DNA of 64,000 bases from Mesaphorura yosii (GCA_009869945.1 WIXG01000163.1:1-64000); one strand, 5' to 3'; counted from the first letter of the stretch, positions 47,914 to 60,189 are shown. Notes: generated by a model from the letters alone, not told the origin. A program made the numbers and translations.

Positions 47914-50900
47914 ATGATCCGACACATTTCACGGCATGCCATGCTGGTGGTGTTGGTCATCTTCTCCCTATCCGCTCATGCAGCAGTCACGCCTAATCCA
48001 GCTCTCGTAAGCTTGACGCTTCTCTGCTTAACTCCTAGGTTGAGGCGTTCTAATTTTGGCACACGCTTCTGATTTAAGCTTGGCGTTTCTTACATTTGCC
48101 CTGCTCCACATTACAATTCCACTGCGAATGGTGCATTTCCACATGAAACCGATTGCGAGTACCTTTACGACTGTTGGGAAGGTGACGCAACACTTGGAGT
48201 CTGCACTGACATGGAATTATTTGACCTGAGGTGGGAAGGATGCAATATAGCAGAGGACGTTGATTGTGGAGACAGGGTACGACCAACAGGCTACCCGGGC
48301 ACAATCACACCACCAATGACGGAGCCCACGGTGAACCTATCCGCTCCTACAATTGGACCAAGCACTTTGACGGAACCTAGTACAATTATTAAGACAGAAG
48401 AATCACCTGATATTGTAGAATGTCCCAGCGAGGAGGCCGTGATCCCACATTGGAATTGCTCCCTGTATTGGTATTGTTTAGATGGCATACCGTTATTACT
48501 AGTAAGGCTAACCTATTAATTGGTCCCTTTTACTTTCATTCTCTAATCTTGAATGTGTTACAGGAATGCCCACCCCAATTATACTTCAATCCAAGGGCTC
48601 TTTTTTGTGATTATATGGATCAAGTCCCCGAATGTCAGGGAGGTAAGAATTTTAGCAATGTATCTCGCCAGTGAACATCAGAATGGTACATTTCTAGGTA
48701 CCAGACCTCCTGATGAATCAACCAGAACCACGATTGAGGACCAGACAACAACACAGGATCCTTCGACAACGAAAGATCACACCACGACAATGGAGGACCC
48801 CACAACGACGACAGAAGAACCCACCACGACTACAGAGGATCCGACCACAACTACAGAGGAAGCAAAAACTACGACAGAAGATTCCACAACCCCAACGGAG
48901 GACCTCACCACTACGACAGCGGGAGACCCCACGACCATTACTGAGGAGCCTACGACAAATGATTCTACAACGCCCGAGCCCAGTACCACGACACAGAACA
49001 CAGTGACCACTGAAGACGCCAGTAGCCCCAGCACAAGTACCCTAGACCCAAGTATAGCTACAGGCGGGCCCTCTACAACTACCAACGAGCCTACGACTGA
49101 AGAACCTGCAATCCCCACCACACCCGAAGTAACAACGACGACGGAAGATCTACGACCACCAGGTAAGGACACATTGAAGGAGCAAGGAGCACCAGTTTGA
49201 TTGCAAGATATTTATGAAACGAGCTTTTTAGATTGCAGTGATCGCGACAAGTACAACGTGTTGTACGAAGCTCAAGCTGGAGAGTACGGCCGACACCGGT
49301 GTCCAGGTGTGAATTCAATGGGCATGACTTCTTGGTACTGCCTCCCAGAGGGTGGAGTGTTCAATGGCTCTAATCCAGACTACAGTAATTGTCGGAGTTC
49401 ATGGCTGGGTGATATTGAGAAGGAAGTGGAAGAGGGTGCTCCTATCAACTCAACCGTCGCTGAACAACTTTTGCAGTCAATGCAAGAGAATGTGCAAAAG
49501 GCTGCAGACAACTACACAGGTGAAGTTACGTATTTTGGACATGAAATTCAAAAGCTCTTCTTTTTGGGCCAACAAATTCTGGCGCTCGTCACTGATGCAA
49601 CGGATTTGACGCAGTTGGAAGTACTCGCAGGGAACACGGTTCAAATATTTGAGGACATTCTGAGTTTTGAAGACCCCTGGCATGAATTGGAGCCTCCTGA
49701 GCGTTCGGAGGCTGTGACAAGTTTCCTAACCGCGTGTAACAATAATGGAATTCGTTTGGGTAACAAATACAAGAACGAATCTGTGCCACGAGCATGGGGG
49801 GCTGTAGCGACTGATCCATACAGAAAAATATACGATGGGGCACGCCAGTTTGAACTGATGGCCAGCATGGAAGCGACGTCGGTAGAAAATCCGAATTCGG
49901 TGATATTTCCAGAAGACATGAGCCCGGCAAGGATTCTCATATTGCCCTGCCAACTGATTGGGTCTCCTATTTCCCTGGGCAGGAACACGTCTCATTTGCG
50001 GGCCTTAGCCTGGACGCCGAATACGTGAACAAACTCCTGCCACCTGAGGGGGAGCGCAAAATCGTGAACGGGCCACTGATGTCATTTGCATTTGACGAGA
50101 CCACCAGAGCAGCAGCAGCAGCCGAAGGCTCTCGGGTGGCAATCTCCATCCAACATGATGTCCCAGCCTGGGGAGAGCAATCCTACAAAATCAGACGACG
50201 ACTTCATCCTGGAGAACGACCTCAAGCTGTACTCGATTCTGCACGTTGTGTATTCTGGCACACGGCCCACCTTCAATGGTCCAGTTCTGGTTGCTGGTTG
50301 ACCCTTCGTGGATCCACGCGTCCAGAGACAGTATGCGAATGTAACCACTTGACATCCTTTGCGGTCATCATGGACATGCATGAGTACGTGGGGAAAGAGA
50401 AGGTCTTGGAGATCCTGACACTCATTCTCAGTCCGCTGTCCATTCTGGCGCTAGCAACCTCCATCTTTGTTTTTGTCTACAATGGTCGACGTGGGGGTCA
50501 TGGGAGTGGTCGATCACAGCTCGTATCAAGTCACCCACGTAATGAACTCACACTCCACCTTTGAATCGCTCTGCTAGTCGCGAACGTCCTCATCCTGGTC
50601 GCAATGGACCAAAAATTACCTCCACTTATCTGAGGCGGGGTGTGCAGCCTCGGCAATTGCTCTACACTACGCGCTTCTTTGTGCATTCACGTGGATGACA
50701 CTAGAGGGTGTCCTACTCGCAAGAAGGCTTTTTATCGACGTTTATCATAGGGGACACGAACGCCGAGCCTTGTATTGGGTCGCAGGTTATCTTCTACCCG
50801 CTATAATTGTGGGGGCAACGCGCGCGGTGAATTACGCACGTGCAAATGACGACGAACCCTCTGCTTATGGGAAAGACGAATTCTGTTGGCTTCATGGGGA

Positions 50901-51327
50901 TTACTTGTGGGCCTTCATTGGACCAGTTGCCCTAGCAGTTGCGTTTAATACGATCGTACTCTCTGCGTCCATTCGTAAATCGTACAGGCTTCAATACTAC
51001 TCGAAGGTTGCAGTCAAGCGTGAAGCGAAATCTGTAAGATTCTTGATTCAAGGTTCAATGAATCTAACTGCGATCATGGGACTGACTTGGGTTTTCGGGT
51101 TCTTGATGCTTATACGCAACGTAAACGTGGCCCGCTTTGAAGCGTACGTGTTTACATTATTCAATGCGAGTCAGGGGCTGTTATCTTCATATTTCATGTT
51201 GCATCCAATAAGAAGGTTCGGTCACACTTCTCCAGTATGGTCAGCCGGTCAAGATCGGATGGTAAGGGAGAAACAGGCACAACAAATGCAAGTAAATATT
51301 CGAGAAAAACATCACGACCTAATCTAA
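47914..51327 (+). CDS. Adhesion GPCR with two chitin-binding domains; frame broken in the C-terminal half
   Basis: Exons 47914-48006, 48079-48501, 48564-48642, 48698-49162 and 49232 onward join in phase. Order: signal peptide (residues 1-23); CBM14/peritrophin-A domain 38-94 with six Cys spaced 18-5-9-12-7; a second CBM14 domain 146-196 (11-5-9-12-8); a Thr/Pro/Glu mucin-like stalk to about 350; a hormone-receptor motif (DCSDRDKYN to NCRSSW); a GAIN region; a GPS motif (CVFW, GCW, CECNHLTSFAV, cleavage expected between L and T); and seven membrane segments (SPLSILALATSIFVFVY to QGLLSSYFMLHPIRR). The extracellular part would bind chitin in cuticle or peritrophic matrix. Downstream the frame breaks near 49921, probably twice within 50155-50245, at an in-frame TGA (50562-50564, TM2) and near the A5 run at 50611. 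It is either a recent pseudogene or locally mis-sequenced. Confidence 0.75.
48715..49150 (+). repeat. Degenerate Thr-rich codon repeat encoding a mucin-like stalk
   Basis: About 145 codons of imperfect units such as EDPTTTTEEP and EDPTTTT encode a Thr/Pro/Glu-rich linker in exon 4 of the adhesion GPCR. Such stretches are normally densely O-glycosylated and length-variable. Confidence 0.8.
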
Positions 51328-52389
51328 GTCGTTAAAAATTTTAAAATGTCACAAAGAGCAATTAAATTGTCCAGACAAATTTTGTCCATTAGCTGAAAAC
51401 ATTGTTGACGATTTGGTCGTACTTGGATTTGTGAATTTTTAAACCCTATTCACTGATTGAATGGTCGAATGTTTGATGTCAGGTTTCAGATTGAGAATGT
51501 CTTTGAATCGAATGGAAGCGGACATTTTCTACCGTTCTTCGCTTTAGTTTGGGCTACCCGTTGATTGGAATCCAAAGACACAACAATCGTTGACAAAATC
51601 AAAATGAAAGATAGTCTTATATATTGTTGTATTCCTCATCAATATTTCGTACTGTATTTTCTTGTTATGCTTTGGTTGGCCGTACACACCTGCGGACACA
51701 AGACATTTCTGGACAATTAAAGATATTTGTTCATGCTACTCTCATCGTGCTTGCATATGGATGCTCAGCACAGAGAAGGGAGAGGAATTCTTCATATTTA
51801 TCAAACTACTTGAAAGTCTAAGTCTGATGACGATGACCAGTGCCGGTAGTACAGTTACAACGGTTCATAAGCGTGAGAAACAGACACGCCTATTCCAAGC
51901 AATATATTGGGGTCTTACAACAATTCATGCTTGTGGAATCTTGACTGGCTTTCTCAACAAACGGGCTCCATTTCATCTCGATTCTTTTCTTCCCGAACAG
52001 TGTACATAGGTCATTTTTCTTCATTTTCCTCCTTTTCAGGTCGCTTGGTGATTGGACGTTAATTTGGACTCAGTTCACAGTTTCTCTCACGCTTGTCCCT
52101 CGTGGAGGCAGACATGATTATAAATCAACTGATTTTGCACTTTAATCAGTGGTTTGATTAACGAAAACTGTCAAATTAGTAGAGTCGAGTCGTTTGAGAT
52201 GCAAACGATCCATGAAAGTAACGTGAAGATGAAGAAAAGTCACGTTTTCTTTTATAATCCTAGTTTTTGAAAGTAAACAGTGGCCATTCGGACTGGCTAG
52301 GGGCCGTATTTGCGAAAACAATTGCTACAGACTTGCGATCGCTCTGGCAACTCCAAAATAACAGACCTCTGTTAACTACAGACTTAACA
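51328..52389. other. Spacer after the adhesion GPCR, no gene seen
   Basis: ORFs present on both strands lack family-like content. No clear poly(A) signal for the GPCR was found. Confidence 0.35.
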
Positions 52390-52878
52390 CACAAGGTCAG
52401 ATTAACCTTCCTGTATCGCAAACCCTGAAGGGCCACGGTGATGGCCAGCATCGCATCAACGAAAAGAAGGTAAATCAGGACGGAGGATCAGGCGACGATG
52501 CAGGAAAAGACAAGGAACAAAAGGTTATAGCAGAACCAGTGGTGGCCGTCGAAGCCTCATTGAGTCCCCGTGAAGCAGAAGAGCACTCAGAATGAGCTGC
52601 AGCAGAGTCAGGACGAGTCTGACGCCAAAAACAACCAGCAGGGGCACCTTGTTTCTGGTCACGGTCCAATACCACCAGCAGGTAGCTCACTTCCTGCCAG
52701 ATTGCGAACATGCCTCCAATCTACAAGACAAACTTTTAATACTTGTCGCAATCTGTATTTGATTCCTGCTCTCGCTCTTCTCACACAATGGAAAGTAGGC
52801 GATGGTCCCTTTGCCTTTGTGCCTGTCCCAAATTGAACAGGAACCACAACAGCATCTGGCTCCTCCCTCTTCTCCCAT
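52390..52878 (-). pseudogene. Decayed copy of the four-pass membrane protein gene
   Basis: The minus strand starts MGEEGGARCCCG, almost the same as the intact gene at 53764. An intron-like gap with GT and TTGTAG is kept at the same place, followed by IGGMFAIWQEVSYLLVVL, which aligns with IGSVYTIVTQIASLVLL. Further on, LVLTLLQLILSALLLHGD aligns with LVLALVQLILSGLLLHGA, and WFCYN and YLLFVDAMLAI also align. These pieces fall in different frames, an in-frame TGA interrupts the third membrane segment, and about 30 residues of the first extracellular loop are missing. Confidence 0.75.
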
Positions 52879-53143
52879 TTTTGTACTGTGGCTTCCAGTT
52901 ACTTCCACTTTGTACCTCACTCTGCAGCAGACTGAATGGACAACGGATTTTGAAATGCTCAACGAGTTGCTGCTTCAGGTGAAGGAAGAAGGCTTACGAA
53001 ATATCTTGTGACGTACGTGAAAGAAGCCTGAGCAGAATGAAAGCAGTTTGCAGAAGCGATCCTCGTTATTTTCTTCTGATTTCCCAATCAATATTTTATT
53101 TAACATTAAACATTAAACTTGTAGTTTATTTCAAGATTCATAT

Positions 53144-53764
53144 TCAGAATTCGGCGTCAACCTTGTTCACAATGCCACTAACCTCCGTAGCGCCGGTGAG
53201 TTCCTCCGTAAAGCGTGCGACGACGACCAGAAGGTAGCCGTTGATCGTAAGTCCGACCACAGCACCAATGGCCAGGTAGATGGCCAGCATTATATTGATG
53301 AAGAGAAGGTAGACGAAGGCGATGAATAACATGACGCAGAAGACCACGAAGAAGAAGTAATTGTAGCAAAGCCATGGGCGGCATTGGCGCTCCTGTCCCG
53401 TATGCGCCCCATGGAGGAGCAGGCCACTCAGAATCAGTTGCACCAGCGCCAGGACGAGTCCCACAGCACTGCGGGCTATCATTGGCTCTCGGTATCCCCT
53501 GAACGCCTCCTTCAACTGTGCCACGTGTACGGTGTAGGCAGCAAACTCTGTCGAGTCACGGGACAGGAGCACCAGGCTGGCAATCTGGGTGACGATTGTG
53601 TACACGCTCCCTATCTAATATGCACGTTGAATTAATCAGTGACTAACTGACTTATCACTCGCCAGTCGCTGTAAACTTACAATGCAGAGTACGGCGATGA
53701 TCTTGGTGCCGGTCCGTACGGTGCAACAACCGCAGCAGCATCTCTGTCCACCTTCTTCGCCCAT
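53144..53764 (-). CDS. Four-pass membrane protein with Cys-rich N-terminus (intact copy)
   Basis: Exons are 53764-53681 and 53614-53144, in phase, for 184 residues. The cytosolic N-terminus carries CCCGCC (9-14), a likely palmitoylation cluster. Hydrophobic segments lie at about 20-46, 75-97, 111-134 and 136-162. The pattern (short Cys-rich head, RTGTKIIA, four membrane spans, CRPWLCYN before span 3) resembles the arthropod four-pass families that include pasiflora and LAPTM-like proteins; I cannot assign it to one. It could act in epithelial junctions or endomembranes. It lies between two broken relatives on the same strand (52.4-52.9 and 54.35-54.7 kb), so it is the surviving member of a tandem array. 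Confidence 0.8.
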
Positions 53765-54352
53765 TCTTATCACCGGTGATCTGTCAATCAATTACAAATT
53801 ATTTAATTCAAAGTTAAATTAATTAATGTGGTTAAGATTCTAGAGCACCTCTTCACCCACTTCAAAGTTCAATCAGCAACTGCGTTCTGTGGCTTCCGAT
53901 TTCTTAGCTTATGTCTCAATCACAAATAAGGAGAATTATCATCCGATGAGCGTCATCAATTTGAAATTCTTATGAACCCTTGTACGTCCTCAAAACGTAC
54001 GCGTACATAGAATTGCGCTTCAATCGTGGGCCGACCGAACTGATAGGCAAATGAGCTTAAGATTAATAAACGAGTCGAGGGTAAGACTACTCTGCACGGC
54101 GCGTGTACACGACTCTGTGCTTGATCTCACTGTCCTACGTAAGCGCGACGTTACCTTGCACCTTCGTTCTTCACTCATTGGCTTGGATAGTGCCAGCCAC
54201 TAAGTGACTGGCTAAGCGGCTAGTTAAATTTAAGCGCGAGTAAGGAATTCGTAAGCTTCTGGGTGCTGATATAGTCGCTGATGAGTATTAAGGTCGTGGT
54301 AGACTTTCAGAGCATGTTGTGCTGTGAATAACCTGAGCCACCAGCGCCTCCG
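53765..54352. other. Spacer between the intact copy and a decayed relative
   Basis: No coding content is seen. It should include the promoter of the intact four-pass gene. Confidence 0.35.
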
Positions 54353-54720
54353 TCAGGCACCGAGTGCACTTAGCCTCCTTGCAGCGCCGCTCCGGCGGTC
54401 TCTCGCCGTAATTGGAGTACGTAGAGCCTGACGACGTTCAGCAAGTAGCCAATAATTGCCAAAAAGATGGCTACGACGAGCGCACACAAGAACCTGACGA
54501 GCACATCGATGAAGATGCACCAGGATGGAGTGAGTAGAGGACAAGGACAATCGCGAAAGAGACGAGATTGAAGTACAGCCATGGCTTGCATCGGGACTCC
54601 CGATTAGTTTAGTAGAACGAAGCGTTGATTTCCTGAAGGAGGAGAAGGATGCAGGGACAGACTAGGAAGAAGTCGGAGACGAGAATGAGAAGGGGTTGGA
54701 GAGGAAGCCAGCGCCTTTAT
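54353..54720 (-). pseudogene. Second decayed relative of the four-pass membrane protein
   Basis: Pieces in different minus-strand frames align with the intact protein. SRCKPWLYFN matches ERQCRPWLCYN; CIFIDVLVRFLCALVVAIF followed by IGYLLNVVR matches the fourth span and NGYLLVVVAR; and LLILVSDFFLVCPCILLLLQ, further upstream, matches the second span. A TAA lies between that piece and SRCKPW, and a frame change is needed within the third span. No recognisable first exon remains. Confidence 0.6.
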
Positions 54721-55234
54721 CGCCACCGGACACCCCTCCACCGCCTTTTCCGAGAAAGATTCACTTCATAATTGACAGAATCTGTGAGCTGCGCCTGGCA
54801 TAACTCGGTCGGGGAGACGTGGCGATTTACGGCAATCTTCCGGTTCCGGTCCAAGGCCAAATCCCGTAAGAAACGCTGGGAAGTGAAGTGAGCCCTGAAA
54901 AGCATTCTTCTTGAAATTATTCATTTTTAATTTTTAAAAGTTTAAAATATCAAAATTCAAATTTATTATCAAATGATTTACATTAACTGGGAACAAATCT
55001 TGACCTTGCCTTTCTTTTAGTGGTTTAAATAAAAACTCTGTTGCATTCGAGAGGAACAGCTGAAGGTCAGAAGAGGAGACCTGCTTATTCATTCGATGCA
55101 TGTGCAGTGATTACTTGGGCTTTTATGTGCACATGTGCCTTTGTGGGGAGGGGGGGTTTGAAATCACCACCACGCCATTAATTAAGGTCACAGCAGAGGA
55201 GAAGATTGTAGCGAAGTACTCGTGTAGCCGAAGA

Positions 55235-55240
55235 TATAAA
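55235..55240 (+). promoter_or_regulatory. TATA box candidate
   Basis: TATAAA lies about 30 bases before a TCATTCT initiator-like word (55267) and 135 bases before the ATG at 55375 of the small hypothetical gene. Confidence 0.4.
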
Positions 55241-55374
55241 ATCAGGGTGATTTTCAGACGGAGCTCTCATTCTCGCTTCAGCTTCTGACCGCCGCATTGA
55301 AGCTGGCTTCCAGTTGCGACTGACTGTCCACTCTTTCTTTGTCGTTAACGTACGTAGACTTTGGAATCGCTTCG

Positions 55375-55873
55375 ATGGGCAACTACTTGAACACTCTGGC
55401 TGAGGAAGTCCCTGAAGAAGAGCACGCCTACAGGAGGAATCTGACTGTCTGGACGACTTTCAAGGCGCCACCAGCGCCGTAATGATTCCACTCTTGAATA
55501 TAGCCCTCGCCCTAAATTTCTAAGAGATTGCTTCAATTTCAGGGACAACAAGCGCACGTACATGCAGAAGGTCAACGGATTCATCACCCGTAAGTCACAA
55601 CGTGATGCTCAGGCAGGGCGCGTCCGGCTGCTGACTACCATCGGCAGCCAGCGACCGACTGCCTATCTTCCGCCGGCACGTCAAATGGTCATCTCGCGCA
55701 TTCGAAAACGCAATTCGGAAACAAACACTTTCGTCTACATGACTCTGGTCACCAGGCTAGAGACTCAGGCGTTCTTGCTGTCGACGAGCGAGCGATCATC
55801 CCACCCTTTCTCGGTCCTTCTTCGCTTCGTCAGTCGTGTTTACGGCCGGGAGTTGCATTACATCAGCTGTTAG
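55375..55873 (+). CDS. Small hypothetical protein, two exons
   Basis: Exon 1 (55375-55478) encodes MGNYLNTLAEEVPEEEHAYR and a Trp/Pro-containing tail. A GTAATG donor and a TTTCAG acceptor at 55542 join it in phase to an exon beginning DNKRTYMQKVNGFITR that stays open to 55873, for 144 residues in all. A second donor-like GTAAGT at 55590 may end the exon early. I do not recognise the protein. The upstream TATA-like box and coherent phase favour a real gene, but the second exon is basic and lacks obvious structure, so the 3' end is uncertain. Confidence 0.4.
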
Positions 55874-57647
55874 CGGTGCAGATTCACAAGTTACGGAAGC
55901 CATTCGAAGTCCGGTGTTTATTAACACAGTAGGAATCCAGAAAAGAGGAATCAACTGGTTACTGGATTCTGAAATGCATAACTGAAAATGGGACTTAAAA
56001 TAAATCGAATCAGTCACCACGTGGACTGCAAGATAGTGCAATGTGCTACTAAAATATAAGTGCGGATTATGAGCCCGTACCTTTCTGTGGCGACTGACCG
56101 TGGCCGATCGGCGGCTAGTGAGAGGTTGTCCGCATCCGTGATCAGACGAACTCAAACTCTACAGGGCACTAAATTCAAAGAAGTCCTGTATTACAATCGC
56201 AGAGGAACTAAAGAGTTAAAAGAGAGGCATTATCTCTTCTGCAAATATGAAAAGTAACAGCAGTACGAAATTTATAAGAGTCGTAAAGTCTCGTGGAAGT
56301 ATTTGGCTCATACGTGTACATGCTCTCCAATAATGACACTTGATACTTTTACGATGTCAGCAAAAACTCTCGAATTATTCATATAAAGTCCCTCGTGACT
56401 TCTGTCTAAGAAAGGACAGGTAGACCGAATATGAATAGCTGTGATTATCCCCTTTTGTCCCACGAGAAAATTACCCATCCAATGAAGATTGTCGTCCTAG
56501 CTGGTTGTAACTATCTGTATTTCCAATTTCCAATTACCTCTTTGCTTCCAATTCTCCAGTGGGACATATTCCAATCTTTCTCGAATTAGTTGTCTTGCTT
56601 GCTTAGACGATTCAAAACGAACCAACAAAATGCTGATGATTCTTAGCTTCTTCTGACAATTATGCACAACTCGTTCTCAGTTGTAAAGAATGACATACTT
56701 TCTTGAAAGATGCTCGTGGCGAGTCGCGAGTGTGAGATTTTGAATGACTCATTGCATTCCACTCTCTCAGACCAAAACAAAAATCACCTGACCACTCGGC
56801 TCGTTGACTCGTTGCGTTGCTCAACCGAGAGTGTTTTACTATGTGAATGTGAATGTGAATCAAAACGAGAATGAATCATAACCAACCACACTCACTTTCA
56901 GTCTTTCAGGATCGGATCATACGAGATGAGATCATCTAATCACTTGCGGCTACTTTGTGTAGTATTGTATATTTGCCTACTGCTTACAGTTAATTCTTTG
57001 CTGCACAGATAACCAAACCAAACAGTACAATACACAAAGACACGTGTTGTAGTGAAGTGAACGATAACTGAGATGAAGTAATATTCAGAGCCCATCCACT
57101 CCATCAACGTCTTGTCAGTCTATTTTTCCATTATCATTAAATTAGTCGGATGAGGAAAATCGTTTGCCGACTCGCGAAACTTCCTCTCATCCCTGGTAAT
57201 TTAATTCAAGTAACTCGAACCAGATCTGATCAAAAGTCTGCGCGACAAAGTCTGTACAGCAATTCAGTGAATCTCGACTTCTCGACCATCTCTTTATCAG
57301 TAAATTAAGTGATTTCGTCGTCGTCTTCGTACTACAAGTGCACCGTCAATAAGCCTAATATGGCAATTACTCCGATTGAAACCGTCCTTCATTTCACCGT
57401 GTCTTCCAAGATTCAGTATTAAGCGTAAGTACCTGAATAGGTGAACTGATTTCGCCACCAAAATTAGGAGAGTGCACTGCCTTCCTTAATAACATCCCCG
57501 GTAAATTAAGATCTAAATTGAATCTCGTCAACTCATCTGAAGAACGACAAGCCGAATTCACGGTAGGTAGGATTTGTAGGCTAGATACCTAAACCACAAT
57601 TAAAAACTCGAATTGTAAACTTGTCATCCTCATTTCAGAGGCAGATA
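55874..57647. other. Spacer with a likely spartin 5' UTR intron
   Basis: No coding region is seen. A GTAAGT donor at 57425 and a TTTCAG acceptor ending at 57638 would form a 214-base intron just before the spartin ATG, making the sequence upstream of 57424 a 5' UTR exon. A GTGAAT tandem (three units) lies near 56842. Confidence 0.4.
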
Positions 57648-60189
57648 ATGGAGCGGTCCAGAGACACGTCCCGAGCCAACGGTCCCAGCTCCATGAGCAT
57701 GATGGGAGTGCTCGGGCCAGGCACAAACTCCTCACCGGAAGCCTTCACTCCGGAAGAACGCGTGAGAACATTTCGAAGGATGTCAAAGGATGCGGTGACA
57801 GCGACCTACACTGCAATTGCTAGCGACAATGATCAACAGAAACAACTCGCTCTGGTTCAGTACAATCACGCAATGGGTCGACTGGACCATGCAATTTCAT
57901 GTGCAAAGAGTTGGGAGTTTCCAGAAAGTGAGAAACAGGACGTTGCTTTAACGAGGGTTAAGTTGGAACAACAACGGTAAGTTAAGCATGTCAGTTAACC
58001 TTGCAACGGGTGGCGGAGCAGAAACTAATTAAGTTTGCCCGTGACGTGCAACAGGGACAACGTCTTTGAGAGAATGAAACAATTGCAATTGGAAGCAGGA
58101 GCTCCTGATTCCATCAGTTATTTATTGGGACCTCCAGATGATCCGCCATCGGCCTTTACTCCTAATGGCGGTCCAATGTCGACACCACACCGAAGCATGA
58201 GTGGTAAGTTACAAACATTTTTATAAAACTAATACACGTAGATCGTGATTTTGAGTACTTTTAAATATTTAGACCCACAGGTCAACGCGTTTGGCCCGAT
58301 AGAATTAACTGAAGATCCAAGTCTTGCCAATGGAAGCGAAGTTTTTGCCATCCCAAACAACATTCAGATTTACTATATCGATCACAGCGATCACAACGTC
58401 GATGCACCAAGTTACCCGTCATTTCTTCGAATTGTGGTTCTGAATCCAATAGGTAGGAAACCGAAATCATAAAGTATTCCAGTATTGCAAATTCTGTCGT
58501 GCGCTGATTCTAAGACAAAGACATGTTGCTCAATGCAGACGAATCCGAAGAGTCACAGGAGCCAACCACTTCCACTCGTCGGCCGAGTCCTCCAGCCTTT
58601 CTGCAGGTCGGAGACTGGACGTATCCGTTGATTCCGGGTCAGTCTCCTGTCCACAAGGCTTCGTTTGGGTCCTACATTTTTCCTGATCTGAACAGAGAAG
58701 GTGGGTCCTAAAAGAATCTACCGCAATTCTGCAATAACCTTCGTCAGGCTAATTGAACTTTGATGCCTGCAGGTGCGAGTATTGGTCTTGTTTTTCCGCC
58801 TGAAGTGACAGAGACGCAGCGCGCGACGTTCGATGAGATTCTTCTGCAGTTGTTGGGCCTCACCCAATTCCCAACCTCTACCACGTTGGACAAGGTTCAG
58901 GCTACAACAGTGGAGCCCGTTGCAGCCGTCGCCGTTGCAAGTGCCGCTCGTCCCTGCAATCTTGCGTCGCCAACAGTTGAGGAAGCTGGTGGTACTCCAG
59001 CGTCAAGATCAAGTGAGAAAGGCGTCGTCACTCAAGCTCTGAGTAGATTTGCTTATATGTCAGGCTCAGTTCGCGACGTTCCTCTGAACCTTGTTTCAGG
59101 TCTGAAGGAGCGACTAGTTGTGCTTGCTTTCTTATACATTTGATAAAAATTACGTACTTCTTTTGCATCTGAATGTCTGTTGTTGCATGTTGTTGCATGT
59201 TATGTGATTATTGAAATTGCAGTAGTCGAACTTTACGAACTCTGAAATGGTATATTGTAATGGAATTTTTTCTCATTTAGGAGCCGAAGCGATTGCCCAA
59301 GGTCTTGTGTACGGTGCCCAGAAAACATCAGAGTACATAAGTGCCGGTGCTAATTACGTTGTGGACCGGATGCAGCCCACACAAACTGACGCTGTGATTA
59401 AACCTGAAGTGAAGAAGGGTGTTAAAACGGCCAAATATGTCAGTGGAAAGGCCGTGCGGGTCAGCGGATTTTTGGGTAAGATTAAAACTTGGGGTATTTG
59501 TGGAGGTGTCTACTACAAATAAATGTAACGGTGAAGATATTTCCGGCAGTGTCTCAAGTCGGCCGTGGAACTCTGGCGCTGGGTCGCACGCTCGCGCCGT
59601 ACATTCACTCAACCACCGCTCGCTTGGTTGCGAGAACTACAGAAAGATCGGATGAAGACGCCAGAAAAGCTGTGGACGGTGCTTGCGAGGTCACGGGTGC
59701 TGTGATTGTTGGCTTAAGCACAATTTATGTGGGTCTCGAGGAAGCGGCAAGAATTATGGCCAAGTCCATTGGAGAAAACACAGTTCGAATTGTTGATAAG
59801 CGGTACGGCGTAATTTAAAGGGCGACTGATTAATTCTTGTGTCGTAGAAGACAGCTTAAGAAAGTATTAATGATGCATTAATGGTTTTCAGGTATGGACA
59901 ACACGCTGGTGCTCTCGCGAGCGATACCGTCAAGACAGTTGGCAATGCCGCAGTCGCCGGATACAACGTTCAATGTCTAGGCCCAAAGTCCATGGCCAAA
60001 AGACTGCTGAAGGACACTGGGAAGACGGCCATCTTGGTGAGAGGTGGCCAGGCCTCGTCACCGGCATCAGCAACCGTGCCTCCTCTGCGATCAGTTTCAA
60101 CTCCTGCGGATTTAAGCTCTGCGGGTGAATCGACTTCCACTCCCCGCGAGAAAGCTCCTCCGAGGCCCCCGCCACCGAAGAAACAATAG
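57648..60189 (+). CDS. Spartin (SPG20 homologue), eight exons
   Basis: A cytosolic adaptor for endosomes, mitochondria and lipid droplets; in humans its loss causes Troyer syndrome. Exons are 57648-57976, 58055-58203, 58273-58452, 58539-58700, 58773-59099, 59281-59475, 59550-59802 and 59892-60189. All phases agree, for 630 residues (human about 666). Residues about 35-105 form the MIT domain (VRTFRRMSKDAVTATYTAI ... HAMGRLDHAISCA), which binds ESCRT-III. A middle region (VNAFGPIELT, SFLRIVVLN, WTYPLIPGQSPV) matches the conserved central part. The senescence domain starts near 383 with GAEAIAQGLVYGAQKTSEYI and ends after YNVQCLGPKSMAKRL; its short helical repeats rich in Ala and Gly suit lipid binding. 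The tail is Pro-rich (PPRPPPPKK). The donor of exon 5 (GTCTGA) is weak. AATAAA follows at 60202. Confidence 0.93.

Noticed and set aside
50539-50576. A possible 38-base GT-AG intron that would remove the TGA in TM2 of the adhesion GPCR
   Set aside because: It would delete residues that match TM2 well and is shorter than every other intron in the window.
51662-52009. A 115-codon plus-strand ORF after the adhesion GPCR
   Set aside because: No Kozak-like context, no domain and no splice partners; it probably arises by chance.
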